From Sphaerochaeta pleomorpha str. Grapes (lineage in GTDB: Bacteria > Spirochaetota > Spirochaetia > Sphaerochaetales > Sphaerochaetaceae), in assembly GCF_000236685.1 (NCBI RefSeq), contig NC_016633.1:1612001-1676000 (forward strand): 64,000 bases of DNA, given 5' to 3'. This document shows, one piece after another, positions 8,003-16,243 of the stretch. The notes beneath the pieces were generated by a model, which did no database searches, was not told where the DNA came from, and worked only from the letters and a program-made list of their open reading frames with translations. Numbering within the stretch: position 1 is the first letter of the stretch; each line of letters starts with the position of its first letter. Both the position numbers and the translations under genes were made by a program.

Positions 8003-9130
8003 TTACTTTGTATTAATTTGTTGCCGGACAGTTCTCGCGACCTGTTCCAGCCTATGTATTGCATAGGGGAAGAACTGTTGCATCGAAGTGCAATATCTAT
8101 AGGCCCCTTCATTACGGTACCGTTTACATCCTCCCCTGCAAAGCTTTTCCCACTGGCAGGTGCTACAAGCAAGGCTCTTGTTGGGAGAAGACTCAATGAA
8201 CTGAAGCTCTTTTCTCTTAGCATCGAGATCAGTGATTGAGGAGGAAAGGATATTGCCCAGACAATAATCATCTACACAGAAGAAATCACAAGGATAGATG
8301 CTTCCGTCGCTTTCCGCTACATATTGCACAGAGCAGATGCCCGTCATATCACAGCTTTCCGGTTGAAACCCTACAAGCATGGAGACAAGGTTGTCAAAAA
8401 ACCGTACCGACACTCCTTTTCCACCTGCAAGATTCTCATACCAGAGGTCGAAGAGTTGCATCAGAAACTTTGCATAGGAATCAGGAGAGAGGGAAAAAGA
8501 AGTTCCCCCCGGTTCTTCACCGAAAGGGTCCATGCAGGGAATATATTGCAAAAAAGGCAAACCATGTCCACTGAGATAATTCCACATAGGCCTGACGTTC
8601 TCTGCCATGGCAGGGGTCACCACTGAAAGGATGTTGAAGTCGACGCACTGTTCTTTTAAAAGGGAAATGGACTGTAGCACCTTTTGGGCAGTTCCCTCGC
8701 CTTTGGAATCCTTACGGTACAGATTGTGAAGTCGGGCATTGCCATCAAAGGAAACCCCGACAAGAAATCCGTTCTCCTTGAAGAATTCTGCCCAGGGGAG
8801 GTCTAGCGTGAGAGCATTCGTCTGGAAAGCATAGTTCACTATGCTGTGGGAGGTTTCATTCAACCGATTGACGGTTTCTACGAATCGCTTGAAAAAAGGA
8901 AGGCCGATCAACGAAGGTTCCCCACCCTGGAACATGAACGAACAACGCTCAGCCTCGCTCAGGCATTTTTCGATAAGCGATGCCATAACCTCATCGGACA
9001 TAAACCCATGGAAGGGAATGTCGCGTTTCAATGCCAGGTCCTGGTAAAAGCAATAGGAACAAGCCAAATTGCAGGCAGACGAAGAAGGCTTGATCATCAT
9101 GACTATCTGTTGCCTGGATTTTTTTACCAA
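8003..9130 (-). CDS. Radical SAM sulfatase-maturating enzyme (anSME)
   Basis: Oxidises the active-site Cys (or Ser) of sulfatases to formylglycine without oxygen. The radical SAM cluster motif CNLACSYC (Cys20, Cys24, Cys27 from the proposed start) follows the IKPSSSACN lead-in typical of anSMEs; FMFQGGEPSLIG and QTNALTLD are family-typical. The C-terminal Cys-rich SPASM region (CDMTGICSVQ, YPCDFFCVDDYCLGN, CSTCQWEKLCRGGC) binds two further clusters. I place the start at TTG 9130 because GGGAG lies eight bases upstream; a longer frame from TTG 9172 has no such site. Both sulfatases in the window are Cys-type, the substrate expected for this enzyme. Confidence 0.9.
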   Translation of the reverse strand: MVKKSRQQIVMMIKPSSSACNLACSYCFYQDLALKRDIPFHGFMSDEVMASLIEKCLSEAERCSFMFQGGEPSLIGLPFFKRFVETVNRLNETSHSIVNYAFQTNALTLDLPWAEFFKENGFLVGVSFDGNARLHNLYRKDSKGEGTAQKVLQSISLLKEQCVDFNILSVVTPAMAENVRPMWNYLSGHGLPFLQYIPCMDPFGEEPGGTSFSLSPDSYAKFLMQLFDLWYENLAGGKGVSVRFFDNLVSMLVGFQPESCDMTGICSVQYVAESDGSIYPCDFFCVDDYCLGNILSSSITDLDAKRKELQFIESSPNKSLACSTCQWEKLCRGGCKRYRNEGAYRYCTSMQQFFPYAIHRLEQVARTVRQQINTK

Positions 9131-9210
9131 CTGAATAACTCCCTCTCCTTCGGATATCCACAACCATAGCAAAAAAGAAATATTAGTACAAACGGGGGAG
9201 ACCGGAAAAA

Positions 9211-10320
9211 CTACCTAATATCCTTGATGGAAGTCCCCTCATAGATATTCGGCGGGAAGACGTAGGAATAATCGTGCTCCTTGTAATTAGGGTCATTCAC
9301 CATCTCAAGTATTTTCTTACCTACTTTCACTCCCATCTCAAACCCGGGATGGATGGAAGAAGTAATCCCTGTCTCTTCCCAATCGGTGTTGGAATAATCA
9401 AAACAAACCAGAGAATAGTCTCCCGGGATACTCTTGCCATTGAGTGCCATCATTTCCCTCACCATCTCCATAATCATGTAATTGCAACATACGATTGCAG
9501 TTGCCTTGGGAAGAGACTTGATAAAGCGCATGATACTCTTGGGAAAATTCTTTTTGTCATAAGTTTCATCAGAGATGCACCATTTTACGTATTTATCATC
9601 GAAAACAGCCCCATATTTGAGAAGGGACCGGACATAGCCCTTGTATTTCTCGATACCCTGATAGTTATCATACACAAAGATTCCCGCCACATATCGATGG
9701 CCACATTCGACAAGCTTGTGTATGAGGGTATCAGCACAGAGGGCATCATCGATGATAACCTTCGGGAATGGGGTATACATGTAATAGTTATTGAAAAATA
9801 TTACCCTGATATCTTTTTCGTAGATGGTCGAATAGCAATCGAGATTGGAATTGAGGATACTAGCTTTTACCCCGTCAACGATAAGACCGTCAAAGCCTGT
9901 ATAACATGACTCAAGGCATTTCCGTTCATTTGCAATCTTGTTATCGGTAATGAATATCTTCAGTTCCACTGAGTCAGTGTTGAGTATGTGTTTAATCCCC
10001 TGGACAATATTCGAGCTGGCATTGAAATCCTGCCCTTGGGCGATAAGCCCTATCTTGATTTTTTTATCCACACGGTAATAGTTGGCCGATAGGGCAATCG
10101 CCTTATGGAAAAACGTCCCGCTACCTTGAACCGAGTACAGATAGCCTTCCTCGGTCAGTTTTTTGATAGCGGTCCGCACCGTCTCCCTGCTGACGGAAAA
10201 TTTACTGCACAAGAAATTTTCCGAAGGAATTTTCGTGTTCATAGTGAATTTTTTCTGGTCAATGTATGTTCTGATATAGGAATACACCATAACATATTTC
10301 TTTTCTCCGCCGGGGGTCAC
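9211..10320 (-). CDS. GntR-type DNA-binding domain fused to a LacI-type sugar sensor (AraR-like regulator)
   Basis: 369 residues. Residues of about 8-75 form a GntR winged helix (IPSENFLCSKFSVSRETVRTAIKKLTEEGYL, continuing to VQGSGTFF). The remainder, from KKIKIGLIAQ, is a periplasmic-binding-protein-like effector domain as in LacI repressors. This domain order is that of AraR. It begins with GTG, 15 nt after the sulfatase stop, with AGGAG overlapping that stop; an internal ATG ten codons later is the alternative. It sits inside the tct-sulfatase operon and most likely represses it; AraR-like proteins bind TTGTA/TACAA palindromes, which are present upstream of tctC. The ligand is unknown, presumably the imported sulfated compound or a product. 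Confidence 0.85.
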   Translation of the reverse strand: MTPGGEKKYVMVYSYIRTYIDQKKFTMNTKIPSENFLCSKFSVSRETVRTAIKKLTEEGYLYSVQGSGTFFHKAIALSANYYRVDKKIKIGLIAQGQDFNASSNIVQGIKHILNTDSVELKIFITDNKIANERKCLESCYTGFDGLIVDGVKASILNSNLDCYSTIYEKDIRVIFFNNYYMYTPFPKVIIDDALCADTLIHKLVECGHRYVAGIFVYDNYQGIEKYKGYVRSLLKYGAVFDDKYVKWCISDETYDKKNFPKSIMRFIKSLPKATAIVCCNYMIMEMVREMMALNGKSIPGDYSLVCFDYSNTDWEETGITSSIHPGFEMGVKVGKKILEMVNDPNYKEHDYSYVFPPNIYEGTSIKDIR

Positions 10321-10335
10321 AGGCTCTCAATGCTC

Positions 10336-11691
10336 CTAGGATAGAATTCGGGGGTGCTTGTGTTCAACATTTGCTATCCATTGTAACAAATGCTCGCGCA
10401 ACTCTTTTTTCTGTTTTGTATAGGTACTCTCATCGACTAGGTTTATTATCTGGTAGGGGTCTTTCTTCAGGTCATAGAGAAAGTCATCCACATATTCATC
10501 ACTGTCGATGTATTTTCCACCATCCTTATGCGGGGCACAGACCGCGTAGGTGAAAAAAGGGGTCCTTATGCAACGGCCTACCCTGCTTTCGGAAATCTGG
10601 GCAAACACTTCGTTGACCCTAGTATCATCGGTTCCCTCAACCACGTCAAGGAGATTTTCCCCGAACATCGCAGAGCCTATATCTATGCCTGCGATTGAGA
10701 GGATCGTCTTGGGAAGACAGGCCGTACTGACAAGATCGTCTACAACCTTACCTCCATGATAAGCACCTCCGCGAATGACCAGAGGCACGTGCAAAGCCGA
10801 ATCATGACAAGTCCGTTTGTAATCGTCGAATCCTTCGAGATGGGAATCCCTGTTCCTTGTCCTGAAATGGGACCCATGGTCGGAAGAATAGATAATGACC
10901 GTATTCTCATAGATACCCTGCTTTTTGAGAACCTCGAGAATCCTCCCAAGATTGTAGTCAACCCGTTCACAGGCACCGAGATAGTCGGGATACTCATCCA
11001 GATAATCGCCCTCGAAGGGAGCAAGGTCACCAGGGACCTCGAAATTCTTGAACCGTTGCCTGGATCCCAAAGGTCCTTGATAGTGTTTGCTGTCATTCTG
11101 GTGATGCGGCTCAATATGGGAGACTGTCAAGAAGAAAGGTTTTTCGCTTTGTCGTTTCTGCAGAAAATCGAGGGCAAAGTCTGTAATGCAATCTGCGCGA
11201 TACCCCTCGAATTCCACCTTGTGCATATGCTCATCAAACACATAGCCGCCATAGCCATTAGAGGTGAATTCCAACACATCGGAAACCCTCCAGTACCCAT
11301 TGTAACCACCTCTCCGTTCCAGAGGGACGGCCGAATGCTGGTAGTCAATGGCCGGTTGCTCCTCCAAATTGCCCTGGGAGGCAAGGTGCCATTTCCCCAC
11401 ATAGGCATTTTCATACCCTGCCTCCTGCATATAATTGGCAACGGTCTTTACATCCAACGGCAAGGCAATATTGTTACGAAAGCATCCTGTCTCAGTTGGA
11501 TAAAGGCCAGTCTGGAACAAGGCCCGACAAGGCCCACAGACTGGTTGGGCCGTGAAAGCCTTGTCAAAACGGACCCCTTCCTCTGCAAGCTTATCTACAT
11601 TTGGGGTTATTGCCAGCTTTTGTCCATAACACCCACAGGTATCGGCACGCTGCTGGTCAGAAAAATAAAAAATAATATTAGGCTTGTTCAT
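10336..11691 (-). CDS. Cys-type sulfatase, cytoplasmic
   Basis: Hydrolyses a sulfate ester using a formylglycine made from Cys52 in the motif C-G-P-C-R (C52-x-P54-x-R56), followed by the TGLYPTETG sulfatase signature. 451 residues. The metal-site Asp is in FYFSDQQRAD near the N-terminus, and the second metal segment is SSDHGSHF. I chose the ATG at 11691 because GGAG lies six bases upstream and the protein then starts as sulfatases do (MNKPNIIFYFSDQQ). No signal peptide, so it acts inside the cell on an imported substrate. It overlaps the end of tctA by 14 nt and is followed by the regulator and then by the maturase. Substrate not deducible. Confidence 0.92.
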   Translation of the reverse strand: MNKPNIIFYFSDQQRADTCGCYGQKLAITPNVDKLAEEGVRFDKAFTAQPVCGPCRALFQTGLYPTETGCFRNNIALPLDVKTVANYMQEAGYENAYVGKWHLASQGNLEEQPAIDYQHSAVPLERRGGYNGYWRVSDVLEFTSNGYGGYVFDEHMHKVEFEGYRADCITDFALDFLQKRQSEKPFFLTVSHIEPHHQNDSKHYQGPLGSRQRFKNFEVPGDLAPFEGDYLDEYPDYLGACERVDYNLGRILEVLKKQGIYENTVIIYSSDHGSHFRTRNRDSHLEGFDDYKRTCHDSALHVPLVIRGGAYHGGKVVDDLVSTACLPKTILSIAGIDIGSAMFGENLLDVVEGTDDTRVNEVFAQISESRVGRCIRTPFFTYAVCAPHKDGGKYIDSDEYVDDFLYDLKKDPYQIINLVDESTYTKQKKELREHLLQWIANVEHKHPRILS

Positions 11692-13183
11692 GAATCGCTC
11701 CATTCTTTGTTTCTTTGATCTTTCCCCAGATGATGAGAATCAGGGCAAGGGCAATCAGGGTTAAAAATGCAATACTAATAGGAGACTGGGCAAAAATACC
11801 CCAGTTGCCATCGGACAAAAGCAAAGAGCGTCTGAAATTCTCCTCGGTAATTGCACCGAGGACCAAGCCAAGCAGGACGGGAATCGTCGAATAGTTCAAC
11901 TTGTTAAGGACATAGGCTATCACTGCGAAAACCAAGGTCACATAGACATCAAACATCGAGGCTTTGACGGAATAGGCTCCGGCAAAACAGAAAATAACGA
12001 TGATCGGGGTCAAAATCGAAATCGGTATCGAAATTATACGGGCAAACAACCTGGTAAGGAGTCTTCCCTGTAAAAACATGAAAATATTGACAAACACCAA
12101 CCCGATCATGATGGCATACATGATTGCCCCATGGTCGACAAACAACTTGGGTCCCGGGGTAAGCCCGTTGATCATCAAAGCCCCAAGCATGATGGCTACA
12201 GAGCCATCACCAGGAATCCCTAGAGTCAACAAAGGAATGAGGGTTGCACCGGTGACTGCATTGTTCGCAGTCTCTGCAGCCGCTATGCCCTCGATTGAAC
12301 CGTTGCCGAATTCCTCGGGATGCTTGCTCATCCTTTTTGCACGGTCATAACTGACAAAGGAAGCCATTGAGGCACCTGTTCCCGGAATGATCCCGATAAT
12401 TATGCCAATGAGTGCAGAAAGCAAGGCAGGAGGAGTCATCCGCTTATAATCTTTTAAAGTTATCTTGTTCTCCTCGCTCTTCATGCTCGACATCGAGGGG
12501 CTACGAACCTGGTTGCTCCGTTTGCTTTTTCCCAGCACCTCGCTCAAGGCAAACAGACCGATGAGACAAATAACCAGATCAAAACCGGAATACAGGTTGA
12601 TATTCTTGAAAATAAAGCGTGTATCACTGGTCATTGGATCAAGGCCAATCGTGGCAATGAACAGGCCGAAGGCCCCGGAAGTAATACCCGCGATAAGCGA
12701 TTTTCCCGAAACCCCGGCTATTATCGTCAACCCGAAGGCACATACGAGGAAGTATTCAGGCGTTCCCATCTTCTGCGCAAACTTGCTTACCTGGGGAGCA
12801 AAGAACAGCAGGACAATTGCGCTGAGAATTCCTCCGAAGGTGGATGCCTGCAAGGCAATATTCAAGGCCTTCTTGGCCTGGCCTTTCTGTGTTAGTGGAT
12901 ATCCATCGAGCATAGTCGCCGTTGCATGGGGGGTTCCCGGAGTTCTGATCAGGATGGCCGAGATTGAACCTCCATAACTTCCCGCACAATAAATGCCAAG
13001 AAGGAACATGAAGGACTGGATAGGATCCATCGTGTACGTAAAAGGAAGAAATAGCACAATACAAAGTATCACCGTGAGTCCAGGAATCGCCCCGAACACC
13101 ATCCCAAGCAGCAACCCGATATTCATCAGAACAAAGCTCGAGAGCTGGAACATCTGTTTGAAACCTTCAATAAATATGTCCAT
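11678..13183 (-). CDS. tctA: Tripartite tricarboxylate transporter large permease, TctA family
   Basis: 501-residue, very hydrophobic large subunit of a TTT importer, which couples uptake of small organic anions to an ion gradient with an extracytoplasmic binding protein. Family-typical segments are GAIPGLTVILCIVLFLPFTY near the N-terminus, SILIRTPGTPHATATMLDGYPL-like residues from about 75, and PGTGASMASFVSYDRAKR in the second half, the repeat signature of TctA. About 11-12 membrane segments. SD AGGAAG precedes the start. Lies between tctB and the sulfatase, overlapping the latter. The ligand is probably a sulfated organic acid (inference from the operon). Confidence 0.93.
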   Translation of the reverse strand: MDIFIEGFKQMFQLSSFVLMNIGLLLGMVFGAIPGLTVILCIVLFLPFTYTMDPIQSFMFLLGIYCAGSYGGSISAILIRTPGTPHATATMLDGYPLTQKGQAKKALNIALQASTFGGILSAIVLLFFAPQVSKFAQKMGTPEYFLVCAFGLTIIAGVSGKSLIAGITSGAFGLFIATIGLDPMTSDTRFIFKNINLYSGFDLVICLIGLFALSEVLGKSKRSNQVRSPSMSSMKSEENKITLKDYKRMTPPALLSALIGIIIGIIPGTGASMASFVSYDRAKRMSKHPEEFGNGSIEGIAAAETANNAVTGATLIPLLTLGIPGDGSVAIMLGALMINGLTPGPKLFVDHGAIMYAIMIGLVFVNIFMFLQGRLLTRLFARIISIPISILTPIIVIFCFAGAYSVKASMFDVYVTLVFAVIAYVLNKLNYSTIPVLLGLVLGAITEENFRRSLLLSDGNWGIFAQSPISIAFLTLIALALILIIWGKIKETKNGAIHEQA

Positions 13184-13194
13184 CTTAATACTTC

Positions 13195-13719
13195 CTAGGG
13201 CAACCGGACGTTCAGTACGAACCGGAAGATAATGCCAATCGCTATGGCAGAGGCAACGACGATAGTGTAATATTTCCAGTTTTTTACCCTGAAGTAATAG
13301 AGCATCAGAATGGAATAGATTACGGAACCAGCAATAAAACCGATTGTCTTCATCATTAAGGCATACAGCATGAGAAGGAACAACAGGATCAAAGCCTTGA
13401 GTTCGGTTAGCAACTCAAGCTCAAGTTTCTCGACGGGAATTTTCCTGATAAGCTTAACTCCATCTTTTATCAAAAGAACCGATGAACTGCCCAAAATAAG
13501 ATAGGTTAAAATAGAAGGAAAGGTTCTGGCATTGATCGACATATTTGGCTGGATTTTTATCTGGCCAGGCATCAAAGCCAGTACTACGACAGAGAAAACA
13601 ATAAAGACAATAGGTCCGACTATTGTAGGATAGAATCGAATTTTCCTGTCCTTGATACGTTCGGCAGTTGCATCGATTTTATGGTCCAACTTTTTTATAA
13701 ATTCGATTACGGTACTCAT
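13195..13719 (-). CDS. tctB: Tripartite tricarboxylate transporter small permease, TctB family
   Basis: 174-residue small membrane subunit of the TTT system, with four hydrophobic segments (about 35-55, 70-90, 100-125 and 145-170 from the chosen start). TctB proteins are poorly conserved; identification rests on size, topology and the place between tctC and tctA. The ATG at 13719 follows AAAGGTGG closely; an upstream TTG at 13737 in frame is less likely. The stop is 11 nt before tctA. Confidence 0.85.
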   Translation of the reverse strand: MSTVIEFIKKLDHKIDATAERIKDRKIRFYPTIVGPIVFIVFSVVVLALMPGQIKIQPNMSINARTFPSILTYLILGSSSVLLIKDGVKLIRKIPVEKLELELLTELKALILLFLLMLYALMMKTIGFIAGSVIYSILMLYYFRVKNWKYYTIVVASAIAIGIIFRFVLNVRLP

Positions 13720-13737
13720 ATTCCACCTTTTCAGCAA

Positions 13738-13760
13738 GATGGGGCTACAACAGCCCCATC
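13738..13760 (-). other. Intercistronic hairpin after tctC
   Basis: Perfect 9-bp stem GATGGGGCT/AGCCCCATC with a 5-nt loop, between the binding-protein gene and tctB. No T-tract. Such stems often protect the 5' mRNA segment and raise binding-protein levels relative to the permeases. Confidence 0.7.
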
Positions 13761-13777
13761 CCTTCTTTTCCCAATAC

Positions 13778-14743
13778 TTAGATATTTGCTTTTACAATCT
13801 TGGTGACGGAATCGATATGGGCATTGATCTGCTGGAGATCCATGGGGTCAATTTCAATCATGAGGGTCTTGTAGAAAGCAACAACCTCAGGTTTCTGTAA
13901 AATGGCCAGATAGGCATTGCGTACCTTGTCGATAACTTTCTGATCAGTACCTTTGCGGGCAAGGATAAAACATCTGTTGCGGAAATAGGCAGTGTAGCCG
14001 TATTCGCCGACGCCTTTCACGTTCTTGAATACTTCGTTGTTTACCCCCTGCTTGTCAAACACTACAACAGGACTCAGGATTCCAGCTTCAACACTGCCTT
14101 TGGCCTGGGACTGATGGGAAATGGCAAACGAGGTCTCACCCTTGGCAGCTGAATCGAGTGCAAGGTTTGCACCGTTATAACTGATAAGGTCGAGTTCCAG
14201 GCCAAGTTCCTTGAAAAGGGCTTTGGCCAGGAAAGCTTCAGAGCCTGCAATACCGTTTACAGCTACCTTTAGTCTCTTACCCTTGCCATAAGCCTTGAGG
14301 GAATCGAGATCAGTAATGCCAAGCTTGGCATCGGCAGTCATGACAAAGATGGAAGAATACAAGTTAATGATTGGGACATAGTCATCATAGGTGAACTGAA
14401 GGGCTTCCGATCCTGCTACGTTCGGAGCGATTGAAAAAGCACCTTCTGCACCAAAGATAAGCGTGGTGGAATTAGGTCCATTCTTGAGGTAATTGGTCAA
14501 AGCAACATTACCGCCTGCTCCCAGTTCATTGGTTGCAAGGATCGGTTTTCCCAGTTGCTCGACACCAAAAATAGATGTTTTTCTATTTACAATATCAGCA
14601 ACACCACCGACAGCCCAAGGACAAACTACGGTAATCGCATCCTGGGGCCAAGCATCAACATTTGAAGATTCCGCTTTTCCCTGGGAAAATGCAGAACCGA
14701 TTGCCAAAAGGGCAATAAGGAGAACAAGAATAATCTTCTTCAT
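13778..14743 (-). CDS. tctC: TctC-family substrate-binding protein
   Basis: Extracytoplasmic receptor of the TTT importer, 321 residues. Signal peptide of about 21 residues (MKKIILVLLIALLAIGSAFS) then QGKAESS, without a lipobox Cys. The mature part carries TctC landmarks: WPQDAITVVCPWAVGGVADIVNR, which matches the family's PxKPIxIIVPFxPGGxxDxxxR opening, and ATNELGAGGNVALT (the usual V-N-x-P-G-A-G-G segment). ATG 14743 has GGAGG seven bases upstream; the frame extends further 5' (to 14821) but without a site. First gene of the operon. Confidence 0.92.
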   Translation of the reverse strand: MKKIILVLLIALLAIGSAFSQGKAESSNVDAWPQDAITVVCPWAVGGVADIVNRKTSIFGVEQLGKPILATNELGAGGNVALTNYLKNGPNSTTLIFGAEGAFSIAPNVAGSEALQFTYDDYVPIINLYSSIFVMTADAKLGITDLDSLKAYGKGKRLKVAVNGIAGSEAFLAKALFKELGLELDLISYNGANLALDSAAKGETSFAISHQSQAKGSVEAGILSPVVVFDKQGVNNEVFKNVKGVGEYGYTAYFRNRCFILARKGTDQKVIDKVRNAYLAILQKPEVVAFYKTLMIEIDPMDLQQINAHIDSVTKIVKANI

Positions 14744-14778
14744 AAGAGAACCTCCGTTTTGTAATTCATGTTTTTCCC

Positions 14779-14806
14779 AGTATATGGCAGCATTCTCATT
14801 GTACAA
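14779..14806 (-). promoter_or_regulatory. Probable promoter of the tct-sulfatase operon
   Basis: On the minus strand TATACT (14784-14779) is a good -10; TTGTAC (14806-14801) is a partial -35 match at 16 nt spacing. The first palindrome covers the -35, which would suit repression. The site lies 35 nt upstream of the tctC start codon. Confidence 0.5.
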
Positions 14807-14871
14807 TACAATTTTTCTCATTTCACATACAAAGTTGTATGGCTATAGGGAAAAACAATACAACCTGTATT
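14798..14871. promoter_or_regulatory. Three evenly spaced palindromic operators upstream of tctC
   Basis: Site 1 ATTGTACAAT (14798-14807), site 2 ATACAAAGTTGTAT (14827-14840) and site 3 AATACAACCTGTATT (14857-14871). All share TACAA/TTGTA half-sites. The centres are 31 and 30.5 bp apart, about three helical turns, so bound proteins would face the same side of the DNA. The TTGTA/TACAA type of half-site is that of AraR, the family of the regulator encoded in this operon. Confidence 0.6.
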
Positions 14872-15223
14872 CTTACTAAGTATTGGTCCCAGTGAAAATA
14901 AACTGTGACAGGGTAAGACAAAGAAAACAATGATAGAAAAAACAGGAAAACGACAAGCACTTCCTTGCCTATTCACGCCTCTGTTCCCTTTGTTTTTTCC
15001 CACACAGGGAAAATTAGTACAACCATTATGCAAAATATTGAATAGCTGCCTTTATCTAAAGTGTTTTAGGTTAATCAAGAAATCAGGATCTCATCTTCGG
15101 TACATTTTGCGCACAGCTAATTTTTACCGTTCAAAGAAGAGAAATATTCCCTTTTCGCTTATCCTTGGGAAGCAGGACCGAAGCATACAGTACCCACGAT
15201 ACCAGATTGCCAGTCCCACCCTG
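14872..15223. other. Intergenic stretch without recognisable gene
   Basis: Lies between the stop of the LacI-family gene and the tctC regulatory region. No credible coding frame on either strand. One weak inverted repeat (TTCCCT/AGGGAA, about 14990-15010, with a T-rich loop) was seen; no convincing terminator for the LacI gene was found. Confidence 0.5.
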
Positions 15224-16243
15224 CTAAAGGCTTTCCCGTTTGATAAGTTCAGCAGTAAGGCTGATGTGTAGCTCATCCTTGTCCAAATTCTGGTGAGAGA
15301 GCATTTTGTCCAGCAGATGCTTCGCCGCTTCACCGATTTCGCCTCGATTTATATCAAGGGACGAGAGAGACGGTTGTACATAATTACACAAATCGGAGTT
15401 GTTGACTCCAATCACCGAACAGTCTGCAGGCAAGTCATAACCCCTCTGCTGTAAAATATGCATCGCAGGGATTGCTTCCGAATCGGTTCTTCCAAAAATC
15501 CCATCGATACGAAAGCCGCTATCCAGCAAGCACCCGATTGTTTCCTCAAGCTCAATTTTGTCATGGTACCCCTGAATGATACGATAGGAATCGATGCCTG
15601 CAACCTTCAGCTCATCAGTAAATCCATGGTAACGAAAATCTTCCTCGAGGATAAACTCATTGTTTTCCACGAAACGGCTATGCACATAAACAAGGTTTTT
15701 TCTTCCCTTTTCAAGCAAAGTCCGGGTACAAAGCCTCGCACCTTCGTACAGACCAGAATTTATAAGGGCAAACTCCCCATGGAGTTTGCTATAGTTACGC
15801 ATCTCCAACAAAACAACAGGAATGTCTGTATCAATGAGTTGCTGTATGTACTTCTGCCGGAAGGTACCTGAAGCGATGATGACCGCATCAAAGTACCTTT
15901 GGTAAATCTGGCTGACAAACTCATCGCTGTTCTGGCTTTCGCATAGGGAAATGAAACTTCCCTTCTCATATGCCCAAGAATCCATCTTCTTGATAATCTT
16001 GGCAAAGTGACTGCTCAATAGGTCATCAACAATAAAAAGGATATGGTTGCTTTGCTTGCCTTTCAGGGCACGTGCAAACGAATTTGGACGATAGCCCAAT
16101 TCCTTGATAGCAGCGAGCACCCGTTTCTTCTTTACGGTATCAACATAACGGTTATCGTTTATCACATAGGATACGATAGTGGGGGTTACCCCTGCCAGCT
16201 CGGCTACATCCTTTCTGGTAACCCGTTTGATATCGTCACTCAT
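15224..16243 (-). CDS. LacI-family transcriptional regulator (second sulfatase operon)
   Basis: 339 residues: N-terminal helix-turn-helix with the LacI signature (VTRKDVAELAGVTPTIVSYVIN, then LGYRPNSFARALK hinge) followed by a sugar-binding effector domain. It starts inside the end of the sulfatase gene (4-nt ATGA overlap), so it is the last gene of that operon and most likely its own repressor. A good operator candidate is the 18-bp palindrome at 20970-20987 in front of the first gene. Ligand not deducible; probably the sulfated or desulfated sugar. Confidence 0.92.
   Translation of the reverse strand: MSDDIKRVTRKDVAELAGVTPTIVSYVINDNRYVDTVKKKRVLAAIKELGYRPNSFARALKGKQSNHILFIVDDLLSSHFAKIIKKMDSWAYEKGSFISLCESQNSDEFVSQIYQRYFDAVIIASGTFRQKYIQQLIDTDIPVVLLEMRNYSKLHGEFALINSGLYEGARLCTRTLLEKGRKNLVYVHSRFVENNEFILEEDFRYHGFTDELKVAGIDSYRIIQGYHDKIELEETIGCLLDSGFRIDGIFGRTDSEAIPAMHILQQRGYDLPADCSVIGVNNSDLCNYVQPSLSSLDINRGEIGEAAKHLLDKMLSHQNLDKDELHISLTAELIKRESL

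Noticed and set aside
10756-11718. Long plus-strand open frame (320 codons) opposite the first sulfatase gene
   Set aside because: It mirrors the sulfatase gene on the other strand, has no family-like motifs and no ribosome site; the sulfatase frame explains the sequence.
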